Below are positions 49,542 through 57,428 of a stretch of DNA of 64,000 bases, in pieces (the first letter of the stretch is position 1; each line of letters starts with the position of its first letter). The notes below the pieces were generated by a model, which worked only from the letters and a program-made list of their open reading frames with translations, had not been told where the DNA came from and searched no databases. A program made the translations under genes and the position numbers. This stretch comes from Fen-1077 sp050014355 (lineage in GTDB: Bacteria; Chloroflexota; Dehalococcoidia; Dehalococcoidales; RBG-16-60-22): contig JBEKDL010000002.1 in assembly GCA_050014355.1 (NCBI GenBank), positions 1-64,000 on the forward strand. Reading direction: 5' to 3'.

Positions 49542-50981
49542 CTACTTTTTCTTTATCCCGGAAAACCCTAATTTTACCTGCAGCGGCTCGTCGATATACA
49601 GGTACTTGTCAGTCGCTTTGTCCCAGGCCGGCCAGTAAATCAGGTCTTTAACGCTCGGGTTACCCGTCTTCGCAAAGTGCGCCCACATCGCCATCATTTC
49701 TTCGGACACTTTTTTATCAATAGCGGAAAGCTCCGGGTCAACCGCTACAAACGGTGCCGGGGCCGGAGACGTATTCCCTGACCGGGGAGGGGGGGGCCGG
49801 TTCCACCAGCCGGACGTGTTATCGTAATCGCCGAAGACGTAATAAAGCTCCATACCGTGCGGCGCGGACTTGAGCCCAGCTTTCTTCCGCCCGTCCGGCA
49901 CGCGGTTGAAGATATAGGCATAGGCTTTGGTCTTGGTTTTTTCCGCGCCTTTGAACATCTCTACGTAAAGCGGAATCATATGCGGCAGGAAAAGTATTGA
50001 GCTGTCATCAGTAATTTCTCCCAGGTTTCCCCCGGCGATAAACGGAACAGCATTATACTTGTCCGAACTTAGAATATTCAGCGCTTTATCCGGCAGGACC
50101 CAGCCGTCCACCGCTTCATCCCATATTCCGATAAGCACATTTTCCTCCCGGCAGAGAGCCGCGTTCGCTTCCAGAATTTGCTGGACAGGCAGGGCGCGGG
50201 CCGCTTTCAAGGGGTGGGCCTCTTTGGCGATGCCGAGTTTGGCGAATAGTCTCTCGCCGAACTGTTCCATGTACTTTAACGAAGCGCCGCTCATGGCGCC
50301 GTCAGGCGGGTTCCAGGCGCTTTCCAGGATAGCCCGTTGAAAAAGCCCTTTCGCTAAAGGACTTGCCATCAGGATGGCCACTTTGGCGCCGCCGCCCGAT
50401 TCGCCGAAGATGGTGACGTTATCCGGGTCGCCGCCGAAAGCCGCGATATTTTGCTGCACCCATTTCAGAGCGGCAATCATGTCCAGGAAGATATAGTTCC
50501 CCGAAACACCGATTGAAGATTCGCGGGAAAGTAAAGGATGGCAAAACAGGCCGAGCGCTTCGAGGCGCATGTTGACGGTCACCAGTACCACGCCGTGCCG
50601 GGCCAACCGCGCCGAATTAAAGAGCTTTTCATTGCCGTGACCGCCCGTAAACCCGCCGCCGTGCATGAAGACCATAACCGGCAGATCCTCGGACGCCTTT
50701 TGAGCCGGCGTGACGACATTCAGGTAAAGGCAGTCTTCGCTCTGCGCCAATGGTGTAGTAGGTCCAAAACCAATTAACTGGGGGGTTACCGCGCTATAGG
50801 CAGTGCACTCGCGGATCCCTTGCCAGGGCATGGCCGGTTGCGGCGGCTGCCAGCGAAGTTCTCCCAGGGGCGGAGAGGCGTACGGAATGCCACGATAAGT
50901 GCGCACTTTCTGACCGGCATCGCCAATCATGGTCCCAGAGACATAGCCGTATTCTGTTTTTATCGGGTCCGCGAGCAACAT
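49542..50981 (-). CDS. Type-B carboxylesterase
   Basis: 479 residues. Full triad: the nucleophile Ser in IFGESGGGAKV (about 189), an acidic residue in the GNLGEITDD region (about 313) and the His in APHGMELYYVFGDYD (about 374). The oxyanion HGGGF (about 100) and the SEDCLYLNVVTP disulfide-region motif are also present. No signal peptide, so intracellular. A cytoplasmic ester hydrolase inside a catabolic island would release an acid or alcohol for the neighbouring CoA enzymes. It faces the ferredoxin gene. Confidence 0.93.
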   Translation of the reverse strand: MLLADPIKTEYGYVSGTMIGDAGQKVRTYRGIPYASPPLGELRWQPPQPAMPWQGIRECTAYSAVTPQLIGFGPTTPLAQSEDCLYLNVVTPAQKASEDLPVMVFMHGGGFTGGHGNEKLFNSARLARHGVVLVTVNMRLEALGLFCHPLLSRESSIGVSGNYIFLDMIAALKWVQQNIAAFGGDPDNVTIFGESGGGAKVAILMASPLAKGLFQRAILESAWNPPDGAMSGASLKYMEQFGERLFAKLGIAKEAHPLKAARALPVQQILEANAALCREENVLIGIWDEAVDGWVLPDKALNILSSDKYNAVPFIAGGNLGEITDDSSILFLPHMIPLYVEMFKGAEKTKTKAYAYIFNRVPDGRKKAGLKSAPHGMELYYVFGDYDNTSGWWNRPPPPRSGNTSPAPAPFVAVDPELSAIDKKVSEEMMAMWAHFAKTGNPSVKDLIYWPAWDKATDKYLYIDEPLQVKLGFSGIKKK

Positions 50982-51080
50982 GCTTTTCCTCCAATCCGGG
51001 TAACGAAATACAACGCAGTCACATGGTAAATCACCCTATTATCGGTTGTCAATCGCATAATAAAAAAGTATTTCAAAAGG

Positions 51081-51110
51081 TTGACGCTGCCCCCCTTTTC
51101 CCATTAGAAT
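51081..51110 (+). promoter_or_regulatory. Promoter of the UroD-cupin operon
   Basis: TTGACG (51081-51086), 18-nt spacer, TAGAAT (51105-51110). The leader to the ATG at 51150 has GCAAGGAG. Confidence 0.55.
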
Positions 51111-51149
51111 TAGCTTTAATTGTGCGCCCGCGTAGCAGCAAGGAGTTTC

Positions 51150-52490
51150 ATGGAAGTAGAGACGAAATGGGACGAGCTGACTCCCGCAGAGAAGCGGGAG
51201 AAGAGGTTCGAGCACTGGCTGGAGGCGCCGGGCGTTAAGTTCGATAGCCCGGAAGCTAAAAAAGGTTATCAGGCCAGGGTCGCCCGCTTAATCAAGGCGC
51301 TCAAGCGGGAAGTACCCGACCGCGTCCCCGTGCAGCTGCCGGCGGGTGGATTCCCGGTCTATTACGCCGGGGCGAACCTCCATCAGGCGATGTACGACCC
51401 AGAGCTGGTGCGCCGGGCCGGGCTGAAATTCGTCCGGGACTTTAAAGACGACATGGACAGCTTCCAGGGCGCCGGTATCAGCTCCGGGAGGCACCTGGAA
51501 ATCATCGATTACAAACTGGCGGCCTGGCCGGGCCGCGGCCTGGGGAAAAACGCCTCCGCTTACCAGTTTGTCGAGGGCGAAAACATGACGGCCGATGAGT
51601 ATGACGCCCTCATCAAAGACCCCTCCGACTGGGCGCTACGGACTTTCCTGCCCCGCGTGGTCAGGGCTTTCGAGCCGCTCACAAACTTACCGCCCCTGGT
51701 CTCATTGTTGAGCATGCCCACGGGGTTCGCGGCCCCGGCGGCTATCCCCGCGGTAAGAGCGGCTTTCCAGGCGATGATTGATGCCGGCATCGAGCAGGAA
51801 AAAATGCTAAAAGCGAACCTGGAAATCGGCCGGGCGGCGCTGATGGCGGGTCTGCCCTCGTTGAGGGGCGCGTCGGGCATGGCGCCCTTCGATATCCTCG
51901 GCGATTTGCTCCGAGGCACCAGGGAGCTAATGATGGACATGTTCCGGCGGCCACAACAAATCCACCGGGCGCTGGATAAAATCACCGAGCTGACCATCGA
52001 GCGCTATAAGACCGTTAGCAGGGATATCAACACCCTCACGGTTACCTTCCCCCTCCATAAAGGCGATGACACGTTCATGTCGGATAAGCAGTTCGCGACA
52101 TTCTACTGGCCCACGCTGAAAGAGGTCATTCTGGGGATTATTAAGGAAGGTCTGATGGTGAACCTCTTCGCCGAAGGCAGCTACAATAACCGCTTGAAGC
52201 AGGTCACCGACCTCCCCGAAGGTTGGGTCAACTGGCATTTCGACCGCACGGACATGGCCAGAGCCAAGGAAATCCTCGGTGGGCAATGTTGCATCATTGG
52301 CAATGTCCCGGCCTCGCTGATGTGCACCGGCACGCCGCAGGCTGTTAAGGACTATTGCCGCAAGCTCCTCGAGACCTGCGGTAAAGGCGGCGGCTACATC
52401 CTGGCCGGCGGCGCCAGCACCTCCCAGACGAACTCGGCCAATTTGAAAGCGATGATGGCCGCCGCGAAAGAGTACGGCGTCTACCATTGA
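51150..52490 (+). CDS. Uroporphyrinogen decarboxylase-like (URO-D family) protein
   Basis: 446 residues from the ATG at 51150 (CAAGGAG site); the frame is open 10 codons upstream without one. URO-D barrel elements: VPDRVPVQLPAGG, the C-terminal EGSYNNRLKQVTDLPEG, ARAKEILGGQCCIIGNVPASLMCTGTPQAVKDYCRKLLETCGKGGGYILAGGASTSQTNSANLKAMMAAAKEYG. URO-D-type proteins outside haem synthesis often act as corrinoid methyltransferases (MtaA, CmuA) in anaerobes. No corrinoid protein is in the window. Operon with three cupins and a ferredoxin downstream. Confidence 0.85.
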   Translation: MEVETKWDELTPAEKREKRFEHWLEAPGVKFDSPEAKKGYQARVARLIKALKREVPDRVPVQLPAGGFPVYYAGANLHQAMYDPELVRRAGLKFVRDFKDDMDSFQGAGISSGRHLEIIDYKLAAWPGRGLGKNASAYQFVEGENMTADEYDALIKDPSDWALRTFLPRVVRAFEPLTNLPPLVSLLSMPTGFAAPAAIPAVRAAFQAMIDAGIEQEKMLKANLEIGRAALMAGLPSLRGASGMAPFDILGDLLRGTRELMMDMFRRPQQIHRALDKITELTIERYKTVSRDINTLTVTFPLHKGDDTFMSDKQFATFYWPTLKEVILGIIKEGLMVNLFAEGSYNNRLKQVTDLPEGWVNWHFDRTDMARAKEILGGQCCIIGNVPASLMCTGTPQAVKDYCRKLLETCGKGGGYILAGGASTSQTNSANLKAMMAAAKEYGVYH

Positions 52491-52530
52491 AATCGGACTC
52501 ATACTTGAAATGTGAAGGAGGGTACGGAAA

Positions 52531-53439
52531 ATGGCCAGGACTAAATACGGGCACCTGGTGAAAAAGCTCCCGTTCGCTTATGATAAAAGCGGCTACCGGC
52601 AGGGCACGAAGCTAGACGGTGCTTTCCTGGGGATGGATGTGCATATCAAATACGGCGCTTACTGGTCGGCGGGCAGGGTGGGTGAAGCGCCTTACGGCAT
52701 CCACAAGCATAATTTCAACCAGGTTTTGCTCTGGTTGGGCGCCGATTGCCATGATTTAAGCGAGCTGGGGGCCGAAATCGAGCTAAGCCTGGGAGACAAA
52801 AAGGAAAGGGACAGACACGTTTTTACGTCCTCGTCCGCCGTCTATATTTCTAAGGCGTTTCCGCATTTCCCCGCCACGATTAACCGGATGGACAAGCGCT
52901 TTATCTACCTGGAAATTTCCCAATCTCCCGAATGTAAGACCAGAGCGGTTCCTGCGAGCCAGGCCGCCGCTGGAGAAGCCCCGCTGGCCACCTGGTTTTC
53001 CAAAAACAGCAAGCGTGTTTCCCACCTGACTTTCCACCGCAAGAGTGCCTGGCATTACGGCCCTCTCAACCGGGACGATTCCGGCGGCTCGATTGCCGAG
53101 CTCCATTGCCCGGACTTCCCGTTCGGCATGATGTGGGAAAGCATCCGGAAAGCGCCTTACCGCTTCGGGCCGGTCCCGGATAAGCCGCACGTCCATACCT
53201 ATAACGAGTTCCTCTTTTTCATCGGTGCGGATACCGACGATTTGTCCCATCTTGGTGCGGAAGTTGAAATGTATATGGGCAGAGAAGGCGAAAAACACGT
53301 TATCACCGAGCCCACCGTCGTCTTCCAGCCCCGGGGCTTTCCGCACTGTCCGCTCGTGGTGACGAAGATTGAAAAACCGTTTATTTTCTCCGTTGTTTAC
53401 CCGTTCGGCACCGCCGCCCAGCAACAGCCCGGGGCATGA
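52531..53439 (+). CDS. Two-domain atypical cupin
   Basis: 302 residues with two related domains. Domain A (about 55-140) has HKHNFNQVLLWLG with Gln where a metal-binding Glu is usual. Domain B (about 215-300) has HVHTYNEFLFFIG, the full H-x-H-x3-E cupin motif 1, and FPHCPL as motif 2. Both share the insert LGAE[IV]E-x3-G-x2-...-H that sets them apart from textbook cupins. The same pattern recurs in the two single-domain genes downstream. Domain A may have lost its metal. AAGGAGG precedes the ATG. Metal-dependent chemistry is likely in domain B; reaction unknown. Confidence 0.7.
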   Translation: MARTKYGHLVKKLPFAYDKSGYRQGTKLDGAFLGMDVHIKYGAYWSAGRVGEAPYGIHKHNFNQVLLWLGADCHDLSELGAEIELSLGDKKERDRHVFTSSSAVYISKAFPHFPATINRMDKRFIYLEISQSPECKTRAVPASQAAAGEAPLATWFSKNSKRVSHLTFHRKSAWHYGPLNRDDSGGSIAELHCPDFPFGMMWESIRKAPYRFGPVPDKPHVHTYNEFLFFIGADTDDLSHLGAEVEMYMGREGEKHVITEPTVVFQPRGFPHCPLVVTKIEKPFIFSVVYPFGTAAQQQPGA

Positions 53440-53490
53440 TTGATTAATCTGGATGACAACCGATAAAGTAGATAAAGGAGGCATTTAAGC

Positions 53491-54003
53491 ATGGCGGAAA
53501 AAACGAAATACGGCAAATACTTCATCGAGTACGACCCCACCCGGTGGCCTAAAGAGCGCCGCCCGGTGATGGTGCGCATGGAAGAGAGCGTCATGAAGGG
53601 GAGCCATTTCTATCTGGTACACTGGGTCATGCCCGGTTTTGCCAAACCCCTCGGCGAGTACAAGTACGCCGGCCACCCGCCGCACATTCATAAGGACGCC
53701 GAGCTCCTTATCCACATCGGCACGAACCCGGACGACCCCATGGACCTGGGCGCGGAGGTGGAGATGTATATGGGCCCGGAGCTGGAGAGGCACGTTTTCA
53801 ACCGGACGTGCTGCATCTACATCCCGCCGAATTTCATCCACGCCCCCTGGCGGCCGATTAATACTATCCGCCCCTGGATATTCATTGAAATCAATCAGGG
53901 GCCGTCCCATACTGAAAAATCGTACCGGCAGATATTGCCCGCCGAGACCAGGGAGAAGATTGACTGGTCGCGCTGGCCGGACGAGGGCTACGATACCCCC
54001 TGA
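53491..54003 (+). CDS. Atypical cupin (single domain)
   Basis: 170 residues. Motif 1 HIHKDAELLIHIGTNPDDPMDLGAEVEMYMG and motif 2 FIHAPWRP match the second domain of the preceding gene. The N-terminal ~45 residues (TKYGKYFIEYDPTRWPKERRP...) have no clear motif but resemble the start of the 54262 product (SKYFLNELTPEERYKGYGKMP), so the two proteins share a common plan. AAGGAGG 12 nt before the ATG. One of four related cupin domains in the operon. Confidence 0.7.
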   Translation: MAEKTKYGKYFIEYDPTRWPKERRPVMVRMEESVMKGSHFYLVHWVMPGFAKPLGEYKYAGHPPHIHKDAELLIHIGTNPDDPMDLGAEVEMYMGPELERHVFNRTCCIYIPPNFIHAPWRPINTIRPWIFIEINQGPSHTEKSYRQILPAETREKIDWSRWPDEGYDTP

Positions 54004-54042
54004 AATCCCGCGATTTTTACTTTAAAAGTTGAGGAGGTTAAT

Positions 54043-54255
54043 GTGGCTTATAAAATTAATGTCAAGAAATGCCTCAAGTGCGGCCTCTGCGCTGTGGAGT
54101 GCCCGGAAAAGGCGATTGTGGTGGATGAGAGAGTTAACGAGAAGGATGGCCTGGTGCGCTATGCGACCAGGATTGATATCAAAAAATGCACCGACTGCGG
54201 CACCTGTGTTTCTTACGAGTGGTGGTGCCCGGCCAAGGCCATTTCAAAGGGGTAA
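54043..54255 (+). CDS. Small ferredoxin with one regular and one irregular cluster site
   Basis: 70 residues. The first motif CLKCGLCAVECPEKAI (about 10-25) is a normal C-x2-C-x2-C-x3-C-P. The second, CTDCGTCVSYEWWCPAKAI (about 49-67), has six residues instead of three before its last Cys, so it may hold a [3Fe-4S] or [4Fe-4S] cluster in a changed loop. Start is GTG 54043 with GAGGAGG upstream. Inserted between two cupin genes, it is the likely electron donor or acceptor of the cupin/UroD set. Only 6 nt separate it from the next gene. Confidence 0.85.
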   Translation: MAYKINVKKCLKCGLCAVECPEKAIVVDERVNEKDGLVRYATRIDIKKCTDCGTCVSYEWWCPAKAISKG

Positions 54256-54261
54256 AATTGA

Positions 54262-54756
54262 ATGGCTCGACTTAAATACAGCAAGTACTTTCTAAACGAG
54301 CTTACGCCCGAGGAGCGGTATAAAGGCTACGGTAAAATGCCGTCGATGGTGACTTTTACGGACCATGACATTATCGCCGGCAGCTACTATTTTTCCGCCA
54401 TGGTCATGGGTCCGCGCGCTATCGGCCGGGGACACGGACCCCATACCCATAAAGACCCGGAAATCCTCGTGGCGCTCGGTACGGACCCGGACCATCCCGA
54501 AGAACTGGGCGCGGAAATCGAGCTTTGCATGGGACCGGAGATGGAAAAGCATATCATTACTACCTCTACGCTGGTCTTCATTCCGGCCAATTTCGTGCAC
54601 TGTCCCTTCCGCGTGATGAAAGTGACCCGGCCATTCCTTTTTATCCAGTCACAGTACGCGCCCAAACTGACCGAGACCGCGTTGAAAAAGCTGTTGGCCC
54701 GGGCGGAGCGCGATAAAATGATTTTCCTCGATGCGGATGGCACACAGAAGGACTGA
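54262..54756 (+). CDS. Atypical cupin (single domain)
   Basis: 164 residues. The clearest family member: HTHKDPEILVALGTDPDHPEELGAEIELCMGPEMEKHI, then FIPANFVHCPF. It has a full metal triad (two His and Glu from motif 1, His from motif 2). Start ATG 6 nt after the ferredoxin stop, with AAAGGGG upstream. Last gene of the operon; the LuxR-type gene faces it from the other strand. Confidence 0.72.
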   Translation: MARLKYSKYFLNELTPEERYKGYGKMPSMVTFTDHDIIAGSYYFSAMVMGPRAIGRGHGPHTHKDPEILVALGTDPDHPEELGAEIELCMGPEMEKHIITTSTLVFIPANFVHCPFRVMKVTRPFLFIQSQYAPKLTETALKKLLARAERDKMIFLDADGTQKD

Positions 54757-54772
54757 ACAGGACGGTAATAAC

Positions 54773-55933
54773 TTAGACCATCCAGTTTAAGGATTGCACG
54801 AGGCGGTACAGTTCGATTTTGTTCTTGACGCCGAGTTTCCGGTAGATATTCTTAATGTGGGTATGCACGGTCAGCTTGCTGATATAGAGCTTTTCAGCGG
54901 TCTCTCTGTAAGACATATCTGAAATAATGCAGTAGATAATATCAACTTCTCTATGGCTTAAATGGTATCTGGACTGCAGGTTGGTTTCCAGCCGGTTCTT
55001 GCCGGTAAGGTCGGTTAAAGTTACCATAAAGTTAGGCACCGAGTGCATTTTATCGGCTTTCCAGACCAGCGAGCATTCGCTTCGGAACTGCTTGCCGCTT
55101 TCGGAAAATACCACTCTTTCCTTCGGCCAGGAGATGAACTGTGACTCCGCATTGATCAAATTCAACAGCTCCGAGCAGTCTTGAATGACGCAAGCTGGCA
55201 CGGGAAACTCGCCTTTCTCGATGTTTACGGCATCAGACGGCATTTTGTTATACAGATAAAGGCAAATTTCCCGGGCTTTAGCATTGGAATAGACCGGGCG
55301 GAAGCGATGGTCCAACAACAAAAGGCCGTCATTATTCATTTCGTCGGTGGAGGATTTTTTTCTCCAGCCGTTGATTTTAGAAATGGTGCTGATGTTGTGT
55401 ATGGCGAGGGTAAGGTGGGGTGCGAGTATCTCGGCCCGCGCGATATCGCTTGGCTCATAGTCGGTGTATTCGCGGGGGCGCCAGAGCGTAATCATGCCCT
55501 CAAGGTTGTTTTTCCAGCGAAAGGTGAGAAACAGCTCCCAGTATAGGTGCTGCGGCAGGATAAAATCGTTATAGTAGCTGGAGCTTTCCCAGTCCTTGCA
55601 GGAAATCGAATTGCCGATTTTTAAGACTGTTTTGGTGGAAGATATCGCCGCTTTCAGCAGGGGGGATTGCTGGAAATATCCGTCCTTATATAACGCCGGG
55701 TAGTGTTTATCTTCAACTAAGTTGTGGAAGTCCGATTTGAACGACCGGGACTCGACGACGTTCACGCGCCAGGGGAATCCCTTGATAAGGTGAAAAGTAA
55801 CGCATTCGGAGCGGAACGAGCGTATCATGGCCTGGCAAAGTGTGCCGACTAGGCTCTCTACGTCTTGGCAGCGGTTAGCGGTATATACCAGGTCCAGTAT
55901 CTCGCGGAGGTCCCTGCTGGAAACAACGGCCAT
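54773..55933 (-). CDS. LuxR-family transcriptional regulator
   Basis: 386 residues from the ATG at 55933. A TTG 13 codons further upstream is ruled out because the -35 box lies inside that stretch. The N-terminal ~270 residues look like a GAF/PAS-type sensor. The C-terminus is a LuxR helix-turn-helix: LSHREVDIIYCIISDMSYRETAEKLYISKLTVHTHIKNIYRKLGVKNKIELYRLVQSL. It is expected to bind palindromic DNA. A perfect 22-bp palindrome lies just upstream of its own promoter, next to the transport operon, so it may control itself and the flanking units. Unlike most LuxR partners, no acyl-homoserine-lactone synthase is nearby; the ligand may be a CoA-ester or aromatic. Confidence 0.85.
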   Translation of the reverse strand: MAVVSSRDLREILDLVYTANRCQDVESLVGTLCQAMIRSFRSECVTFHLIKGFPWRVNVVESRSFKSDFHNLVEDKHYPALYKDGYFQQSPLLKAAISSTKTVLKIGNSISCKDWESSSYYNDFILPQHLYWELFLTFRWKNNLEGMITLWRPREYTDYEPSDIARAEILAPHLTLAIHNISTISKINGWRKKSSTDEMNNDGLLLLDHRFRPVYSNAKAREICLYLYNKMPSDAVNIEKGEFPVPACVIQDCSELLNLINAESQFISWPKERVVFSESGKQFRSECSLVWKADKMHSVPNFMVTLTDLTGKNRLETNLQSRYHLSHREVDIIYCIISDMSYRETAEKLYISKLTVHTHIKNIYRKLGVKNKIELYRLVQSLNWMV

Positions 55934-55940
55934 ATGCGAT

Positions 55941-55969
55941 TTTATATCACTTTTCTTTTCACATGTCAA
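55941..55969 (-). promoter_or_regulatory. Leaderless promoter of the LuxR gene
   Basis: On the minus strand: perfect TTGACA (55964-55969), 17-nt spacer, TATAAA (55941-55946). 7 nt to the ATG at 55933, so the mRNA starts at the ATG. Confidence 0.65.
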
Positions 55970-55971
55970 CA

Positions 55972-55993
55972 AAATACCCTGTTCAGGGTATTT
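55972..55993. promoter_or_regulatory. 22-bp perfect palindrome, likely LuxR operator
   Basis: AAATACCCTG and its exact complement flank a TT centre. It lies 2 bp upstream of the LuxR -35, with its centre about 48 bp before the expected start. That place fits an activator or self-control site for the LuxR protein. Confidence 0.75.
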
Positions 55994-56182
55994 AAATTCA
56001 CGTTTATTTGTGCCATACTTCTGATAATCGATAATGATTTGATGGGACTAGCTTTGTTTGGACAATGTTTCAAATAATAAAAAGCAGGTACGCGCTTATA
56101 GTATTGAGAAAGTGTGTCTAATATTTGCGATTTCCAGGTTTTTGAAATATAACCTTAAATATTATTTAGTTCGTTGATTTAT

Positions 56183-56211
56183 TTGACAAATCGCTCGATA
56201 GTTTTCATAAT
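56183..56211 (+). promoter_or_regulatory. Promoter of the transport operon
   Basis: Perfect TTGACA (56183-56188), 17-nt spacer, CATAAT (56206-56211); start expected near 56218, ~63 nt before the GTG at 56281. Confidence 0.6.
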
Positions 56212-56280
56212 ACGAATGGCTAGGTTATATTCAAATAGGCTGCATCCAACCGCGCCAACAGATTCAGGAGAAAAAACACG

Positions 56281-56541
56281 GTGGTAAACTGGCAGGTCAC
56301 TGCGACCACGATTTACTGTGATGCTATCGACGATGACGTCACGCTGATTGTCGATAAAGACTGGAACGTGCAGTGCACCGGTTTTAAAAAATACTCTGCA
56401 GATCTTGATAAGGCCACTGCCAGGGCGCTCAAGCAAAGGTCACGCAAGCTCGGTAAGAATCTTAAATGCGAAGGCCCTCTCGATTACAGGGTCACCGATT
56501 ACCGGGATAAGCTTAAAGCACAGGAAAAACCCAGACCTTAA
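56281..56541 (+). CDS. Small unrecognised protein heading the transport operon
   Basis: 86 residues from GTG 56281 (AGGAG 11 nt upstream). N-terminal half beta-strand-like (VNWQVTATTIYCDAIDDDVTLIVDKDWNVQCTGF), C-terminal half charged and helical (ADLDKATARALKQRSRKLGKNLKCEG). Two Cys are present (residues 13 and 32) plus one near 63, not in a known motif. No signal or membrane helix. It lies first in the ABC operon; a regulatory or substrate-linked role is possible but not shown. Confidence 0.55.
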   Translation: MVNWQVTATTIYCDAIDDDVTLIVDKDWNVQCTGFKKYSADLDKATARALKQRSRKLGKNLKCEGPLDYRVTDYRDKLKAQEKPRP

Positions 56542-56575
56542 ATGGTCAACTAAAGGTTCCAGAAGGGGCGCTACC

Positions 56576-57412
56576 TTGGATACGGCAGTCCGGAAACCAG
56601 TCAAAATAAGAATCGATAACGTTTCACTAAGCTTCGGCGGCGTCAGGGCCCTGATTGACGTCAGCGCAGAAATCCGGGATAAAGAGATACTGGCCATCAT
56701 CGGGCCTAACGGTGCCGGTAAGACCGCTCTCCTCAACTGTATCAACGGGTTCTATAAACCTCAAAAAGGCGAGATTTATTTCGAGGGCCGCAGAATCACC
56801 CGCATGCGCCCGGATAAACTCGCCAAGATGGGCATCTCCCGTACCTTCCAGAACATCGAGCTGTATACCGGCTTGAGCACGCAGGACAATATCATGGCTG
56901 CCCGGCACGTGCTCATGAAGCAGACCTTCGTTACCGGCGCCCTGTACTTCGGCCCGGCGCACCACGAAGAAATCGAGCACCGCCATACTGTCGAGGAGAT
57001 AATCGATTTCCTGGAAATTGAAGCCCTCCGTAAAACCCCGGTCGGCGTGCTGCCCTACGGTATGCGCAAAAGGGTCGAGCTGGGCCGGGCTTTAGCCCTG
57101 GAGCCGCAGGTACTGCTCCTCGATGAGCCGATGGCAGGCATGAATTTGGAGGAAAAGGAAGACATCGCCCGCTTCATCATCGATATCTTCGAAGGACAGG
57201 GAGACACTTACCCGGATACCCCCGTCCTGAAAAACGGCATCAGCTGCATCGTCCTGGTGGAGCATGACATGGGCGTGGTGATGGATATCGCGGATAGGAT
57301 TGTCGTCCTGGATTTCGGGAAGAAAATAGCTGAAGGCACCCCCACCGAGATTAAAGCCAACCCGGAGGTAATTAACGCCTACCTGGGGCAGGCGGTTGAA
57401 GCGGAGAAATAG
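56576..57412 (+). CDS. livG: Branched-chain-type ABC importer ATPase (LivG-like)
   Basis: 279 residues from TTG 56576 with AAGGGG upstream; a longer frame from 56348 overlaps the first gene and is not used. Walker A GPNGAGKTAL (about 42), the Q-loop FQNIELYTGL, the signature is degenerate (LPYGMRKRVELGRAL in place of LSGGQ), Walker B LLLDEPMAGM (about 181) and the switch His in LVEHDMGVV. The altered signature is common in LivG-type proteins. It would power the importer with the LivF-like partner 16 nt downstream. Confidence 0.9.
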   Translation: MDTAVRKPVKIRIDNVSLSFGGVRALIDVSAEIRDKEILAIIGPNGAGKTALLNCINGFYKPQKGEIYFEGRRITRMRPDKLAKMGISRTFQNIELYTGLSTQDNIMAARHVLMKQTFVTGALYFGPAHHEEIEHRHTVEEIIDFLEIEALRKTPVGVLPYGMRKRVELGRALALEPQVLLLDEPMAGMNLEEKEDIARFIIDIFEGQGDTYPDTPVLKNGISCIVLVEHDMGVVMDIADRIVVLDFGKKIAEGTPTEIKANPEVINAYLGQAVEAEK

Positions 57413-57428
57413 CCTTGAAGATAATGAT

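Larger units (their letters stand above)
55934..56280. other. Divergent regulatory region between LuxR gene and transport operon
   Basis: 347 bp, AT-rich. It holds the LuxR promoter and palindrome (55941-55993) and the strong plus-strand promoter at 56183-56211. Nothing gene-like between 55995 and 56180. Confidence 0.6.

Noticed and set aside
55934..55972. TTG start upstream of the LuxR gene
   Set aside because: The -35 and -10 boxes lie inside this stretch, so it would not be part of the mRNA.
56348..56575. Long upstream extension of the LivG-like gene
   Set aside because: It overlaps the 56281 gene in another frame and has no homology to LivG. TTG 56576 has AAGGGG and starts at the usual LivG N-terminus.
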